Shown: positions 1 to 5,951, numbered from the stretch's first letter. The stretch is DNA of 10,125 nt from Pseudoflavonifractor sp035562355 (GCA_035562355.1 DATMXU010000084.1:1-10125); one strand, 5' to 3'. The notes: generated from the sequence alone by a model not told the origin. Made by a program: numbers and translations.

Positions 1-1
1 A

Positions 2-322
2 TTTGGAATGGTTGGATATCCAAATGAGTGCTTTGATCCATTTGCTTGTGTGCAGAGGTTAGGAGCTGGTGGTGGAGCGATTTGCTACGAATATGGCACG
101 TCAAATAGTTTTATTTTCCCGCCTGGGCTTGATCCAATAAGTGGGCTTGGTGGAGGTGCTGCAAGCATAACCAATGGTGTAAGAGGTGGAGACGCTACTG
201 CCCCAGGATGTGGTGGTGGTGGCCTTGCATACGAAAATCAATCAGGTCTACCCATATCATCTAGAAATGGTGCTGGTAAAGCTGGAGCTGTTTACATTTA
301 TGCCAGGAGGTCGGCAACATGA
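2..322 (+). CDS. Glycine-rich tail fibre / receptor-binding protein, C-terminal part
   Basis: This is the 3' end of a gene whose start lies outside the window; the frame is open from base 2. The visible 106 residues are rich in Gly runs (GAGGG, GLGGG, GCGGGG) and end in GAGKAGAVYIYARRSAT. This layout resembles glycine-rich C-terminal tips of phage tail fibres, where loops between glycine-rich strands contact the host receptor; that role is inferred from family knowledge and from the position at the head of the tail-tip cassette. No other domain is visible. Its stop overlaps the start of the next gene (ATGA-type), so the two are translationally coupled. Composition is odd: bases 1-300 are about 47% GC by hand count (141/300), with many A/T-ending codons, while the following genes are mostly GC-ending. 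This suggests a recently exchanged tip. Confidence 0.7.
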   Translation, partial: FGMVGYPNECFDPFACVQRLGAGGGAICYEYGTSNSFIFPPGLDPISGLGGGAASITNGVRGGDATAPGCGGGGLAYENQSGLPISSRNGAGKAGAVYIYARRSAT

Positions 323-606
323 AGACCGTGAGAGTAGCAAGTGGGATCGTGCAGGAGATCATACCCGACTACGCCCACCCGGTAGATCAGTGGTATGGGG
401 AGGCGTTCGCGGCACAGTGCCGAGAGGCCCCGGATGAGGTGACTGCTGGGTGGATCTATGACGCGGAGGCGGGAACGTTCGCGGCTCCCGCGGAGCCGGA
501 GCGTCCCACGCCCCAGCTGACCACCGAGGAGATCATGCTGGATATGATGACGGAACTGGAGTATAGGACAAGCCTGCTGGAGCTTGGGATTGGAGGTGCA
601 CTATGA
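319..606 (+). CDS. Tail-fibre-associated small protein (XkdW-like)
   Basis: A 95-aa protein starting at an ATG preceded by AGGAGG (305-310), eight bases upstream, and overlapping the stop of the fibre gene. The N-terminal half (VASGIVQEIIPDYAHPVDQWYGEAFA followed by CREAPDEVTAGWIYD) has the pattern of small proteins found directly downstream of tail fibres in Firmicutes phages, where a Trp-Tyr-Gly motif and a GWxYD motif recur. Family name XkdW is a guess from this pattern. A Pro/Glu-rich linker (about residues 55-70) leads to a short helical C-terminus with TTEEIMLDMMTELEYR. It probably helps fibre assembly or forms part of the fibre or baseplate; nothing catalytic is visible. The stop overlaps the next ATG. 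Confidence 0.6.
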   Translation: MKTVRVASGIVQEIIPDYAHPVDQWYGEAFAAQCREAPDEVTAGWIYDAEAGTFAAPAEPERPTPQLTTEEIMLDMMTELEYRTSLLELGIGGAL

Positions 607-767
607 GCCAGCTTTGCGAGGTATACATGACGTTGATTGCCGCTTACAAGCGCATCGGGCGCAGCACCGAGGCGCTGGCCGTGCGGATCGACACATCCCA
701 CGCGGTGGGGAGGCTGTCGGAGGAAGAGTACGCCGACCTGATCCAGGCGGCAACGCCGGGTGGATAA
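603..767 (+). CDS. XkdX-like short tail protein
   Basis: A 54-aa protein. The ATG overlaps the preceding stop (ATGA) and has GGAGGTG at about 590-596 as its ribosome binding site. The sequence MSQLCEVYMTLIAAYKRIGR...RLSEEEYADLIQ carries the short helix-turn-helix-like layout with a terminal 'LSEEEYADLI' that is typical of XkdX-class small proteins encoded among tail genes of Bacillus and Clostridia phages. The function of that family is not established. It is a real gene judged by its tight packing, its ribosome binding site and GC-rich third positions. It is followed two bases later by the next gene. Confidence 0.6.
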   Translation: MSQLCEVYMTLIAAYKRIGRSTEALAVRIDTSHAVGRLSEEEYADLIQAATPGG

Positions 768-769
768 CT

Positions 770-1096
770 ATGATAACTGTGAGCGGCAGCCACATAACGA
801 TGCACAGTGGCGACTATGGTATCCCGCTGCTGTTCCGGATCATCGGCGGGGAGTTCCTTCCGGCTGATAAGTTTAGGTTCACGATTGATAAAGGCGGAGT
901 GGAGATCCTGCGTAGGGACTTTTTGTATTCCGATTTCGAGGGAGACGCGCTTATGATGACTCTCTCCGCAGAGGAGTCCCAACTGCTCCCGCCGGGCCGT
1001 TACAAATGGTGCATGACACTGATCCGCGAGGATGGCACGCAGCAAAATACATTCGTCGGCCCCTGCACCATGGAGGTGATCGACTGTGGCGCTTAA
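770..1096 (+). CDS. BppU-like N-terminal baseplate/tail protein
   Basis: A 108-aa protein beginning MITVSGSHITMHSGDYGIPLLFRI, followed by GEFLPADKFRFTIDKGG and a later LLPPGRYKWCMTLIREDGTQ. Alternating hydrophobic strands and the 'hits a threshold of effective strain' type sentence (potential strand, turn, strand, PGxYxW) match the Ig-like N-terminal domain of BppU-type baseplate upper proteins and similar structural proteins of Firmicutes phages. Those proteins attach receptor-binding units to the baseplate. The match is by pattern recognition only. The ribosome binding site is weak, but the start lies two bases after the previous stop, consistent with coupled translation. The 3' end overlaps the next gene by 11 bases. 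Confidence 0.5.
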   Translation: MITVSGSHITMHSGDYGIPLLFRIIGGEFLPADKFRFTIDKGGVEILRRDFLYSDFEGDALMMTLSAEESQLLPPGRYKWCMTLIREDGTQQNTFVGPCTMEVIDCGA

Positions 1097-2402
1097 TATC
1101 GCTTTCCCGGATCGATCCCCCGCCATGGAGATAAGCGCCGGCCACCTGAGCATCCCGCCATTCGATCTGAAGGGACAGGCCCGGCCCGCGAAGGTTTCAG
1201 CCGCCGGCAATGTGTACCGGGGCGAGTTTATCAAGATCGTGCATGAGCTGGAGCGGGTGGACGAGCTGCGCTTTGCCCTGGAGGGTGTGTCCATTTTGGA
1301 CACCGCCCCCCTGGGTGGCGGCCGTGTTGGTGTGGTGTTCACTCGGGAGGGCAGCACCTGGTTCAAGATCATCAAGCACGACGGGGAGCTTATGCTGGGA
1401 AATACCCTTCAGCTTGTGGATGAGCCGCTGGAGAGGGCCGTGGTGGTGGGGCTCTCCGACACGCTGGCGGCTGTCCTATACAACGCAGATGCGGCCGGGC
1501 AGGTGGCGGCGGTCAAGCTGGCCGACCGGGCCGCGGAGCTTGCTTACACGGACGTGTGGGACGTGGAGGACCCGATCAACATCACCGCGGCCGCCCTTGA
1601 CGGCGCGCGCATGCTCGCCGGCGGCGTGAGACAGCCCGAGGGCAAAGCCCACTACACGGCGATCACCCTCGGGACCACGTCGGCCACGGTGGCGGGGGAC
1701 TGCCCCCTGGCGGCCGAGTACGACGATGACGAGTATGCCCGGGGGTGGGCGCTGACCGCCCTGGGCGACTCGGTTGCGGTGGCCAGCTACTTCCATGCCC
1801 ACAATGAGCCGGTGGGGCTGGCCGTCCTGGACGTGCCCCAGGGCGGCCCAGCCGTTCGCTGGACGGGCAAATGCGTGTACCTGGGGTCCCTGCCCTGCGT
1901 GTCCCTCACGAGCCTGGGGAGCGGCCTGTTTGCCGCTGTCAACGGCCTCGCCAGGGTGGACGCCACGGGCAAGGTGGTTAAGACGGCCCTGGCCTGTGAG
2001 ATCTGGCGGGCCACCGAGTTCGGCGCGCTGCCCTGCTGGTATGCCGCCGAGGGTACCGACTACGACGTCAACGTGGGGCTGGCCTCCGTCTTTGCCACCA
2101 AGGAGGGCCTGACGCTCTCCTACAGCGCCGACGGCGTTGCAAAGTCCATGCTGGTGGATCTGTCCGCGCGTGGACCCGAGGGCGGCCCCGCCGTGGGCCA
2201 CGGGAGCTTTGACAACTACTGCCGGGTTGTACCGATCAACAACACTTACGCCATCCTGGTGGCGCAGAGGGGCGGCAATGGGTATGCCGCCGTTATGCGG
2301 CGCGTGGAGACGGTGATCTCCGCCGAGGGCGAGGCCGACGGCGTCGCAAAGACCGGCGGCGGGCCTGGCCAGACCATCACAATTGTGACCGACGTCGAAT
2401 AA
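1086..2402 (+). CDS. Large beta-rich tail-tip protein
   Basis: A 438-aa protein. GTG at 1086 is chosen because GGAGGTG lies at 1072-1078, seven bases upstream; an internal ATG at 1125 is the alternative. Most of the chain is a series of short hydrophobic strands with Gly/Asp turns, for example LDTAPLGGGRVGVVF, ALGDSVAVASYFH and GSGLFAAVNGLARVD. This spacing resembles blades of a beta-propeller, but no known family signature is certain. The C-terminus (GGGPGQTITIVTDVE) is a flexible Gly-rich end common in phage tail structural proteins. It has no signal peptide or membrane segment. Position after the fibre and baseplate genes supports a virion tail role. It is the last gene before the intron block and does not overlap a following gene, unlike most of its neighbours. 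Confidence 0.55.
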   Translation: MALNIAFPDRSPAMEISAGHLSIPPFDLKGQARPAKVSAAGNVYRGEFIKIVHELERVDELRFALEGVSILDTAPLGGGRVGVVFTREGSTWFKIIKHDGELMLGNTLQLVDEPLERAVVVGLSDTLAAVLYNADAAGQVAAVKLADRAAELAYTDVWDVEDPINITAAALDGARMLAGGVRQPEGKAHYTAITLGTTSATVAGDCPLAAEYDDDEYARGWALTALGDSVAVASYFHAHNEPVGLAVLDVPQGGPAVRWTGKCVYLGSLPCVSLTSLGSGLFAAVNGLARVDATGKVVKTALACEIWRATEFGALPCWYAAEGTDYDVNVGLASVFATKEGLTLSYSADGVAKSMLVDLSARGPEGGPAVGHGSFDNYCRVVPINNTYAILVAQRGGNGYAAVMRRVETVISAEGEADGVAKTGGGPGQTITIVTDVE

Positions 2403-2405
2403 TCA

Positions 2406-2438
2406 TCCTGCCGTATCGTGGGCGCGGCATGTAAATAT
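2406..2438 (+). repeat. Left arm of long inverted repeat
   Basis: Bases 2406-2430 (25 nt) are the exact reverse complement of 2984-3008, and bases 2431-2438 are the exact reverse complement of 2963-2970. The arm starts three bases after the stop of the 438-aa tail gene. Paired in RNA or single-stranded DNA it would give 25 bp plus 8 bp, with 13 unpaired bases (2971-2983) on the right side only. No T-run follows, so it is not an ordinary terminator. Confidence 0.9.
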
Positions 2439-2456
2439 CAAAATGTGCAAAAAAAA

Positions 2457-2472
2457 GAAAGGATGAAAGGAT
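2457..2472 (+). repeat. Tandem GAAAGGAT duplication forming a candidate ribosome binding site
   Basis: GAAAGGAT occurs twice in direct tandem after an eight-A run (2449-2456). The second AAAGGA sits about 10 bases before the ATGATG at 2482 and could serve as its ribosome binding site. Confidence 0.45.
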
Positions 2473-2481
2473 GAATTTATC

Positions 2482-2613
2482 ATGATGAAATTCCAACGAT
2501 TCGGCACTGAATCCCCTCTGCCCTGCTTTTAACCAACAAACCCAAGAGCAGGTAAACCAGGTGAACCGCCAGGATCATGCGGGTGTCGCGCAAGCGGCTA
2601 ACGGTATCAGCGT
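2482..2613 (+). pseudogene. Candidate 5' exon of an interrupted small phage gene (needs +1 shift)
   Basis: An ATGATG at 2482 opens a frame reading MMKFQRFGTESPLPCF and stops at TAA 2530-2532. The 'xFQRFG' N-terminus resembles the short N-terminal sequence (such as NLQLFA or DLQRFG) seen on many Firmicutes phage structural proteins. In the +1 frame, coding-like sequence continues without a break from the same point: AFNQQTQEQVNQVNRQDHAG, then VAQAANGIS. The switch occurs at CTTTTAAC, where a UUU codon could slip +1 onto UUU before the UAA stop. So this is a +1 programmed shift, a one-base deletion, or chance. It runs directly into the group I intron. A matching 3' exon could lie between about 2952 and the TAG at 3030-3032, whose 11-base overlap with the next start fits the operon's pattern. 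Exon limits are inference. Confidence 0.35.
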
Positions 2614-2952
2614 AAATAAGGCCCGTTTTCAGACGGGCGCGAATCGGCTGACTAAGAGACGCCGGGGACCAGTGACGAGCTGGTTGGCCCACGGGGCGCA
2701 AGCCCCTGCATAATACCGTGCCAAGCCGCCCGATCGGGCGGAAGGTGTAGAGACTACCGAAAGCTACCCCGTGAGAGCGGAGGGAAGATAAGGCGCTGAA
2801 GAGCGCACGAAGTGAGTAGGGTACAGCCCGCGGAATCCGGCGGGTGCGTTGTGGGGCGAGAATAGCCCCGCATAAAATCGCTTGAATGGAAGTGCCTGGG
2901 GGCGGGAATCGGCCACGACCCCGCCTGAGAGATAGTCCCGTGAGTATATGGG
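2614..2952 (+). ncRNA. Group I self-splicing intron, ORF-less (td-like, IA-type core)
   Basis: A group I intron core is recognisable. The R element GTGTAGAGACTA (2745-2756) and the S element AGAGATAGTCC (2928-2938) pair as P7 through GACTA (2752-2756) and TAGTC (2933-2937). Upstream, ATACCGTGCCAAGCC precedes a perfect CCGCCC-GATC-GGGCGG hairpin (2726-2741, P5-like) that leads into GGAAGGTG. GGGGC-GCAA-GCCCC (2693-2706) is a GNRA hairpin. GGCGGG (2901-2906) with CCCGCC (2920-2925) fits P8. GCGCT-GAAG-AGCGC (2793-2806) and TACCC/GGGTA (2765-2769/2819-2823) fit P7.1/P7.2 elements of subgroup IA. The 5' part (GGCCCG, then GAATC and GCCGGGGACC) resembles the layout of the phage T4 td intron. No homing endonuclease is encoded. 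Exact ends are uncertain: U2613 or U2584 may be the 5' splice site, and a G near 2950-2956 may be the last base. Confidence 0.85.
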
Positions 2953-2962
2953 TAGGTACAAC

Positions 2963-3008
2963 ATATTTACCACGCGCGGACCAATGCCGCGCCCACGATA
3001 CGGCAGGA
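2963..3008 (+). repeat. Right arm of long inverted repeat
   Basis: Bases 2984-3008 exactly complement 2406-2430, and 2963-2970 complement 2431-2438, with 2971-2983 as the unpaired insert. The outer end of the arm touches the purine-rich ribosome binding site of the next gene (GGAGGAGGAGG, 3006-3016), so pairing could partly mask it. No target-site duplication is visible outside the arms. Confidence 0.9.
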
Positions 3009-3021
3009 GGAGGAGGCCAAC

Positions 3022-3522
3022 ATGGACTTTAGCCCTGCAAAAAAGCAAGATACAGCGATCATCATCTTTAGGGATTGGGACGATCGGGAGATCGGCCGGC
3101 TGGAGGTGCCCGCCGGCGTTGACGTCCGGAAGGAAGTCAACGATTATGTCCGAGATCACCTCGTCCACCCGGAGCTGCGCCACGGTGTCGACCACGCCAG
3201 CCTCGCCCGGAAGGACACGTACAGGGGTAAATACCCGTCCGAGATCGGCGGCGGCCACACGGTACCGGATGGCGACCAATACCCATTAACTGCAAAACTC
3301 GACTATGCCTTTGTCAAAGGGTCGATCACCCGCGACGCTAACGGGAAGATCATCATCACCGACCCGGACCCCGACGACCCGTACCCCTTTACGCATGGCT
3401 GGGCCGTCGACCCTAACATAGTCCCCAAGCCCGCGCCGAATGATCTCTGGACCACAATGGGCGTCGCCGAGTTGAAGGACTACGAGCACCGGGAAAGGGG
3501 GGATGCCAATGGACAGGATTAG
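3022..3522 (+). CDS. Phage protein with InlB-repeat-like N-terminus, function unknown
   Basis: A 166-aa protein with an exceptionally strong ribosome binding site (GGAGGAGGAGG ending six bases before the ATG). The N-terminal stretch AIIIFRDWDDREIGRLEVPAG (about residues 11-31) has the 'FxDWDG...v.yG' rhythm of InlB B-repeat-like beta modules that occur in Firmicutes surface and phage proteins. The middle (YPLTAKLDYAFVKGSITRD, then DPYPFTHGWAVD) looks like further strands of the same fold. The rest is acidic and unassigned. I do not recognise the whole protein. The 3' end overlaps the next gene by 14 bases. It could be a virion decoration or tail accessory protein; this is inferred only from position. 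Confidence 0.5.
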   Translation: MDFSPAKKQDTAIIIFRDWDDREIGRLEVPAGVDVRKEVNDYVRDHLVHPELRHGVDHASLARKDTYRGKYPSEIGGGHTVPDGDQYPLTAKLDYAFVKGSITRDANGKIIITDPDPDDPYPFTHGWAVDPNIVPKPAPNDLWTTMGVAELKDYEHRERGDANGQD

Positions 3523-3979
3523 GGCGGCCCGCCACGACTCCAGGCGCTGGCTCAAGCGCCGCAAACCCCGGCGGAGCGATCCGCTCAACTGGCTGCCTGA
3601 TCGGGCTGTGTGGGAGCGCGACGTGGGGCTGACCGTCTCCGGGTATCTGCGCATCTCCAGGGAGGCCGCCCAGCGATCCGCTGCATCCGCCTACCGCGCC
3701 GGCCGCACTGCTCCGGGAGCGGAGTGGGTGCTCACCCGCAGCCCGGACAAACTCGCGGCGCGGGTGGAGGCGGTAGAGTGGGCCTTGCGGTATCTGGCCA
3801 GGGCGGACCCCGTAGCGCGTCGGCTGGCTCAGCTCGTAGAGCTCGGCCAAGTCAAGACTATGGCCGAGGGGGCGCAGGAGCTTAACATCTCCACCGCGTC
3901 CGCAAAGACCAAGTTGGCCCTATGGCACCGTGCCGTTGCCTATGGCCTCGGCTACCGGGGAGGTGGCCCGGATGGCTGA
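3509..3979 (+). CDS. Helix-turn-helix protein, RinA/ArpU-like late-regulator layout
   Basis: A 156-aa basic protein. ATG 3509 is preferred over ATG 3503 because the GGGAAAGGGGGG tract (3491-3502) is then correctly spaced. The N-terminus is very Arg-rich (RRWLKRRKPRRSD). The C-terminal third reads VEAVEWALRYLARADPVARR, then LAQLVELGQVKTMAEGAQEL and NISTASAKTKLALWHRAVAY. That is a pair of helices followed by a sigma-region-4-like helix-turn-helix, as in RinA/ArpU/YqaQ-type phage late-gene activators. The family call is from pattern. A DNA-binding regulator inside the tail-to-lysis operon is unusual, since such genes normally sit near the terminase. It overlaps its neighbours on both sides, so it is co-expressed with late genes. 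Confidence 0.5.
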   Translation: MDRIRAARHDSRRWLKRRKPRRSDPLNWLPDRAVWERDVGLTVSGYLRISREAAQRSAASAYRAGRTAPGAEWVLTRSPDKLAARVEAVEWALRYLARADPVARRLAQLVELGQVKTMAEGAQELNISTASAKTKLALWHRAVAYGLGYRGGGPDG

Positions 3980-4907
3980 CTACCCGTTTATGGACCCCGA
4001 GGAGCGCTATTATGGAGCCTGGGCGCGTCTGACGGCTTGCGCCAAGTACATACACCAGAGCGCAGCGGTCGACATCAGAGCCATCAATGGGCGGTGGCGG
4101 GGGGAGATCTGGAGTGGGTACGGCGGCAACAACGACGGATATACAGTGCGTTGGATACTGCGCAACTATCCCAGCCTTCCGGTGACGGATTGGGAGGATT
4201 CTGGATTTCGCATCCCCGGAGAGCCCACCTTATCCGCAGTGGTACGGCTCGGGTTGCGGGGCGGCTATGGCATTGACCCGCAAGGACCCTGCCTGGAGCT
4301 GCCGCCCTCATGCGATATTGAGACCGGAGAGTTTGAGGAGCAGGGGCGGACGTACGCCGTCTCCCTATACGTGGAGATAGACTATTTCCCCGCGGCGACA
4401 GAGGGCAAGGACGTGCTTGTCGCAAAGACGATCCCTCTCGATGCGCCGCTTAGTATTGACGGGTTGCTGGTTGCCGTCGGTGTGGCCCTGGAGCAGGCCG
4501 ACGAGGAGTTTGAGGCGGCTCTGGCCCAAAAGGGCATGACCTACTCCGACCCGGTATATACGCCGCCCGAGACGGTCACCATCAGCGACGCCGATTATCA
4601 AATCCTCTTGCGCGCGCAAGAGGACAACGAGGGCTCCCGCGCGCAAGTAGAGGAGTTTAGGCTGTGGTGCCAAGCAAATAAGGGAGTAAGCACCGTCGAG
4701 GAAGGAGTACGCGCCTGCACGACGGCCGAACTGCTGAATTGGCTTGCACAGCAGTCTTGGTACATCGGCTATTACATGCAATACAGCGTAGGGCAAGATC
4801 TTGGCCGCAGGGTGATCGACTATGAGGCCGCCGAGGCTGCAGCGCGTGAGGCGGCGTTGAGACCCATCACGCATATCAACCCGTGGGGAGGTGAGGACAG
4901 TGGGTAG
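3972..4907 (+). CDS. Uncharacterised 311-aa phage protein
   Basis: ATG 3972 is preferred over the upstream ATG 3930 because GGGGAGGTGG (3958-3967) is its ribosome binding site and the start then overlaps the previous stop by eight bases, as elsewhere in the operon. I do not recognise the protein. The N-terminal part is rich in Trp and Tyr (YYGAWARLTACAKYI, WRGEIWSGYGG, VRWILRNYPS). A middle region of alternating strands (YAVSLYVEIDYF) follows. The C-terminal third is helical, with ISDADYQILLRAQEDNEGSRAQVEEFRLWCQ and a final Ala/Glu-rich helix. It has no signal peptide, membrane segment or obvious catalytic motif. Its role in virion assembly or as a moron cannot be told apart from sequence. 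Confidence 0.55.
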   Translation: MADYPFMDPEERYYGAWARLTACAKYIHQSAAVDIRAINGRWRGEIWSGYGGNNDGYTVRWILRNYPSLPVTDWEDSGFRIPGEPTLSAVVRLGLRGGYGIDPQGPCLELPPSCDIETGEFEEQGRTYAVSLYVEIDYFPAATEGKDVLVAKTIPLDAPLSIDGLLVAVGVALEQADEEFEAALAQKGMTYSDPVYTPPETVTISDADYQILLRAQEDNEGSRAQVEEFRLWCQANKGVSTVEEGVRACTTAELLNWLAQQSWYIGYYMQYSVGQDLGRRVIDYEAAEAAAREAALRPITHINPWGGEDSG

Positions 4908-5292
4908 CGTGTCCGTCCCATACGACGATTTTATGCGGCTGGTCACTTACCGGGAAATCAACCATCAGTGCCGAGCCGCGCTGTCTTACAAGCTGTCCGC
5001 GCGCTGCCGGGAGCTGTACGGATACCCGCCTCAAAATGAGGGGTACGGCTTTGACCCGGCACCCCTGCCCAACCCGGCGCTCCTCTGGCTTGCCGACGTT
5101 GCGATCGGTGGGGCCGCCTCGCCATTGATTGGCGTGGACTTCTCCTACGACGTGGGGCTTACCGGACCGAACACCCTGACCGCCCCGCTCCTCACGGAGT
5201 TGGCGCGCAGGCTGGGGATTTATGAGCAGCGAGAGCAGCGCGGCAAGCTCCGTGCATCCAGGTGCACGGACCGCCGTGAGGTGCCGGAATGA
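4900..5292 (+). CDS. Uncharacterised 130-aa phage protein
   Basis: GTG 4900 is chosen because GGGGAGGTGAGG (4885-4895) is upstream at normal spacing and the start overlaps the previous stop by eight bases; GTG 4891 lies inside that ribosome binding site. The protein reads VSVPYDDFMRLVTYREINHQ, then CRAALSYKLSARCRELYGYP, a Pro-rich middle, and an Arg-rich tail (LARRLGIYEQREQRGKLRAS). No family is recognised. The tail could bind nucleic acid, but this is a guess from charge alone. The stop overlaps the next ATG by four bases. Confidence 0.5.
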   Translation: MGSVSVPYDDFMRLVTYREINHQCRAALSYKLSARCRELYGYPPQNEGYGFDPAPLPNPALLWLADVAIGGAASPLIGVDFSYDVGLTGPNTLTAPLLTELARRLGIYEQREQRGKLRASRCTDRREVPE

Positions 5293-5951
5293 CGGGGGCC
5301 GAAAAGCACTACGCGGGGCGCTGGATATGCCAAAAACCCGCCGAGAAATGCAATGGCATGTTCAGGGTTTACGGAGAAGATCGGCCTTGCCCACTTGCCC
5401 CTAAGTGCCTCGGCTCTCCGCACTACCGCGGGCAGCTTGAGACTATTTATGCGAAAGCGCAGTTTGGAAAACTGGCTGTCTCCTCCTCGCAGAATTGGGG
5501 AATTGAACACGTCGCGCGACTGAACGATGCAAAGGCCGCCTTTAGCAAGGACGCCGTCAATGCCTACTACCGAGAGTACGCGGCTAAGAATCGGGATCGC
5601 CTGAATCGGTTGTACCGTGAGAAATACAACCCGTCCCTGGAACGGATGCTCCCCGGTGTAAAGAGACTGAACGCCCCCAAAGAGGTGCTGCCACCCTGCG
5701 GCGGGGACTGCGAGAACTGCCCTTATGATGCCGGGTGCCGATATCCAGGCTTTGATGCACAGCAGGATGCAAAGCGGGAGACCAAGCGTATCTGTGACAA
5801 AAGGTATGCCGAGAGACGCAAGGAGCGCATGAAAGCCGATCCTGTATACGCGGAGCGTGAGCGCTCCAGAAACCGAGGGTATCAGCGTGTCTATAGGGAG
5901 CGGAAACGATCCTTGCTTAACAATAAAAACGGAGGTAAAAAAGATGTCTAA
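5289..5951 (+). CDS. Cys-rich, strongly basic phage protein (possible metal/nucleic-acid binder)
   Basis: A 220-aa protein whose ATG overlaps the previous stop. Two Cys clusters stand out. The first has C14, C21, C34 and C40. The second is CGGDCENCPYDAGC (C137, C141, C144, C150), with the spacing of a zinc or iron-sulphur site. Between them is a Tyr/Arg-rich helix, AYYREYAAKNRDRLNRLYRE, of the repeat type found before HNH domains and in small phage DNA-binding proteins. The C-terminal 60 residues are mostly Lys/Arg (ERRKERMKADPVYAERERSR). No HNH catalytic pair (His-His-Asn) is seen, so an endonuclease call is not supported. Likely a DNA or RNA binder; this is inference. Confidence 0.55.
   Translation: MTGAEKHYAGRWICQKPAEKCNGMFRVYGEDRPCPLAPKCLGSPHYRGQLETIYAKAQFGKLAVSSSQNWGIEHVARLNDAKAAFSKDAVNAYYREYAAKNRDRLNRLYREKYNPSLERMLPGVKRLNAPKEVLPPCGGDCENCPYDAGCRYPGFDAQQDAKRETKRICDKRYAERRKERMKADPVYAERERSRNRGYQRVYRERKRSLLNNKNGGKKDV

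Noticed and set aside
644..1375. 243-aa minus-strand ORF
   Set aside because: It is a shadow of the plus-strand genes at 603-2402 and has no ribosome binding site; plus-strand coding is clear there.
1476..2201. 241-aa minus-strand ORF
   Set aside because: A long opposite-strand frame is expected in GC-rich coding. It overlaps the 438-aa tail gene entirely and has Gly/Arg/His-rich shadow composition.
2406..2438. Rho-independent terminator after the 438-aa tail gene
   Set aside because: The arm has no local partner (its complement is about 550 bases away) and no T-run follows.
2480..2701. 73-aa minus-strand ORF over the intron
   Set aside because: It lies wholly over the intron and exon-like sequence and has no ribosome binding site or family resemblance.
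2406..3008. Inverted-repeat-bounded transposon or MITE
   Set aside because: There is no transposase and no target-site duplication, and the interior is a group I ribozyme core. An IStron was considered, but no tnpA/tnpB remnant is visible.
2406..3008. Invertible tail-fibre segment (Gin/Hin-type)
   Set aside because: No invertase is in the window, and the interior has no alternative fibre coding on either strand.
2403..3021. Retron, DGR template or GOLLD/ROOL-type large RNA
   Set aside because: No reverse transcriptase is present in the window, there is no variable-repeat/template pair, and the P7-forming R/S elements already explain the structure as a group I intron.
2948..3289. 113-aa ORF, plus strand, starting inside the intron 3' region
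   Set aside because: It runs out of frame through the well-supported 3022 gene, has Arg/Ser/Thr-rich shadow composition and no ribosome binding site.
4365..4946. 193-aa minus-strand ORF
   Set aside because: It is antisense to the 311-aa gene, which has a good ribosome binding site and coupled start.
5289..5951. HNH homing endonuclease belonging to the intron
   Set aside because: It lies 2.3 kb from the intron and lacks the His-His-Asn catalytic set, so only a distant resemblance remains.
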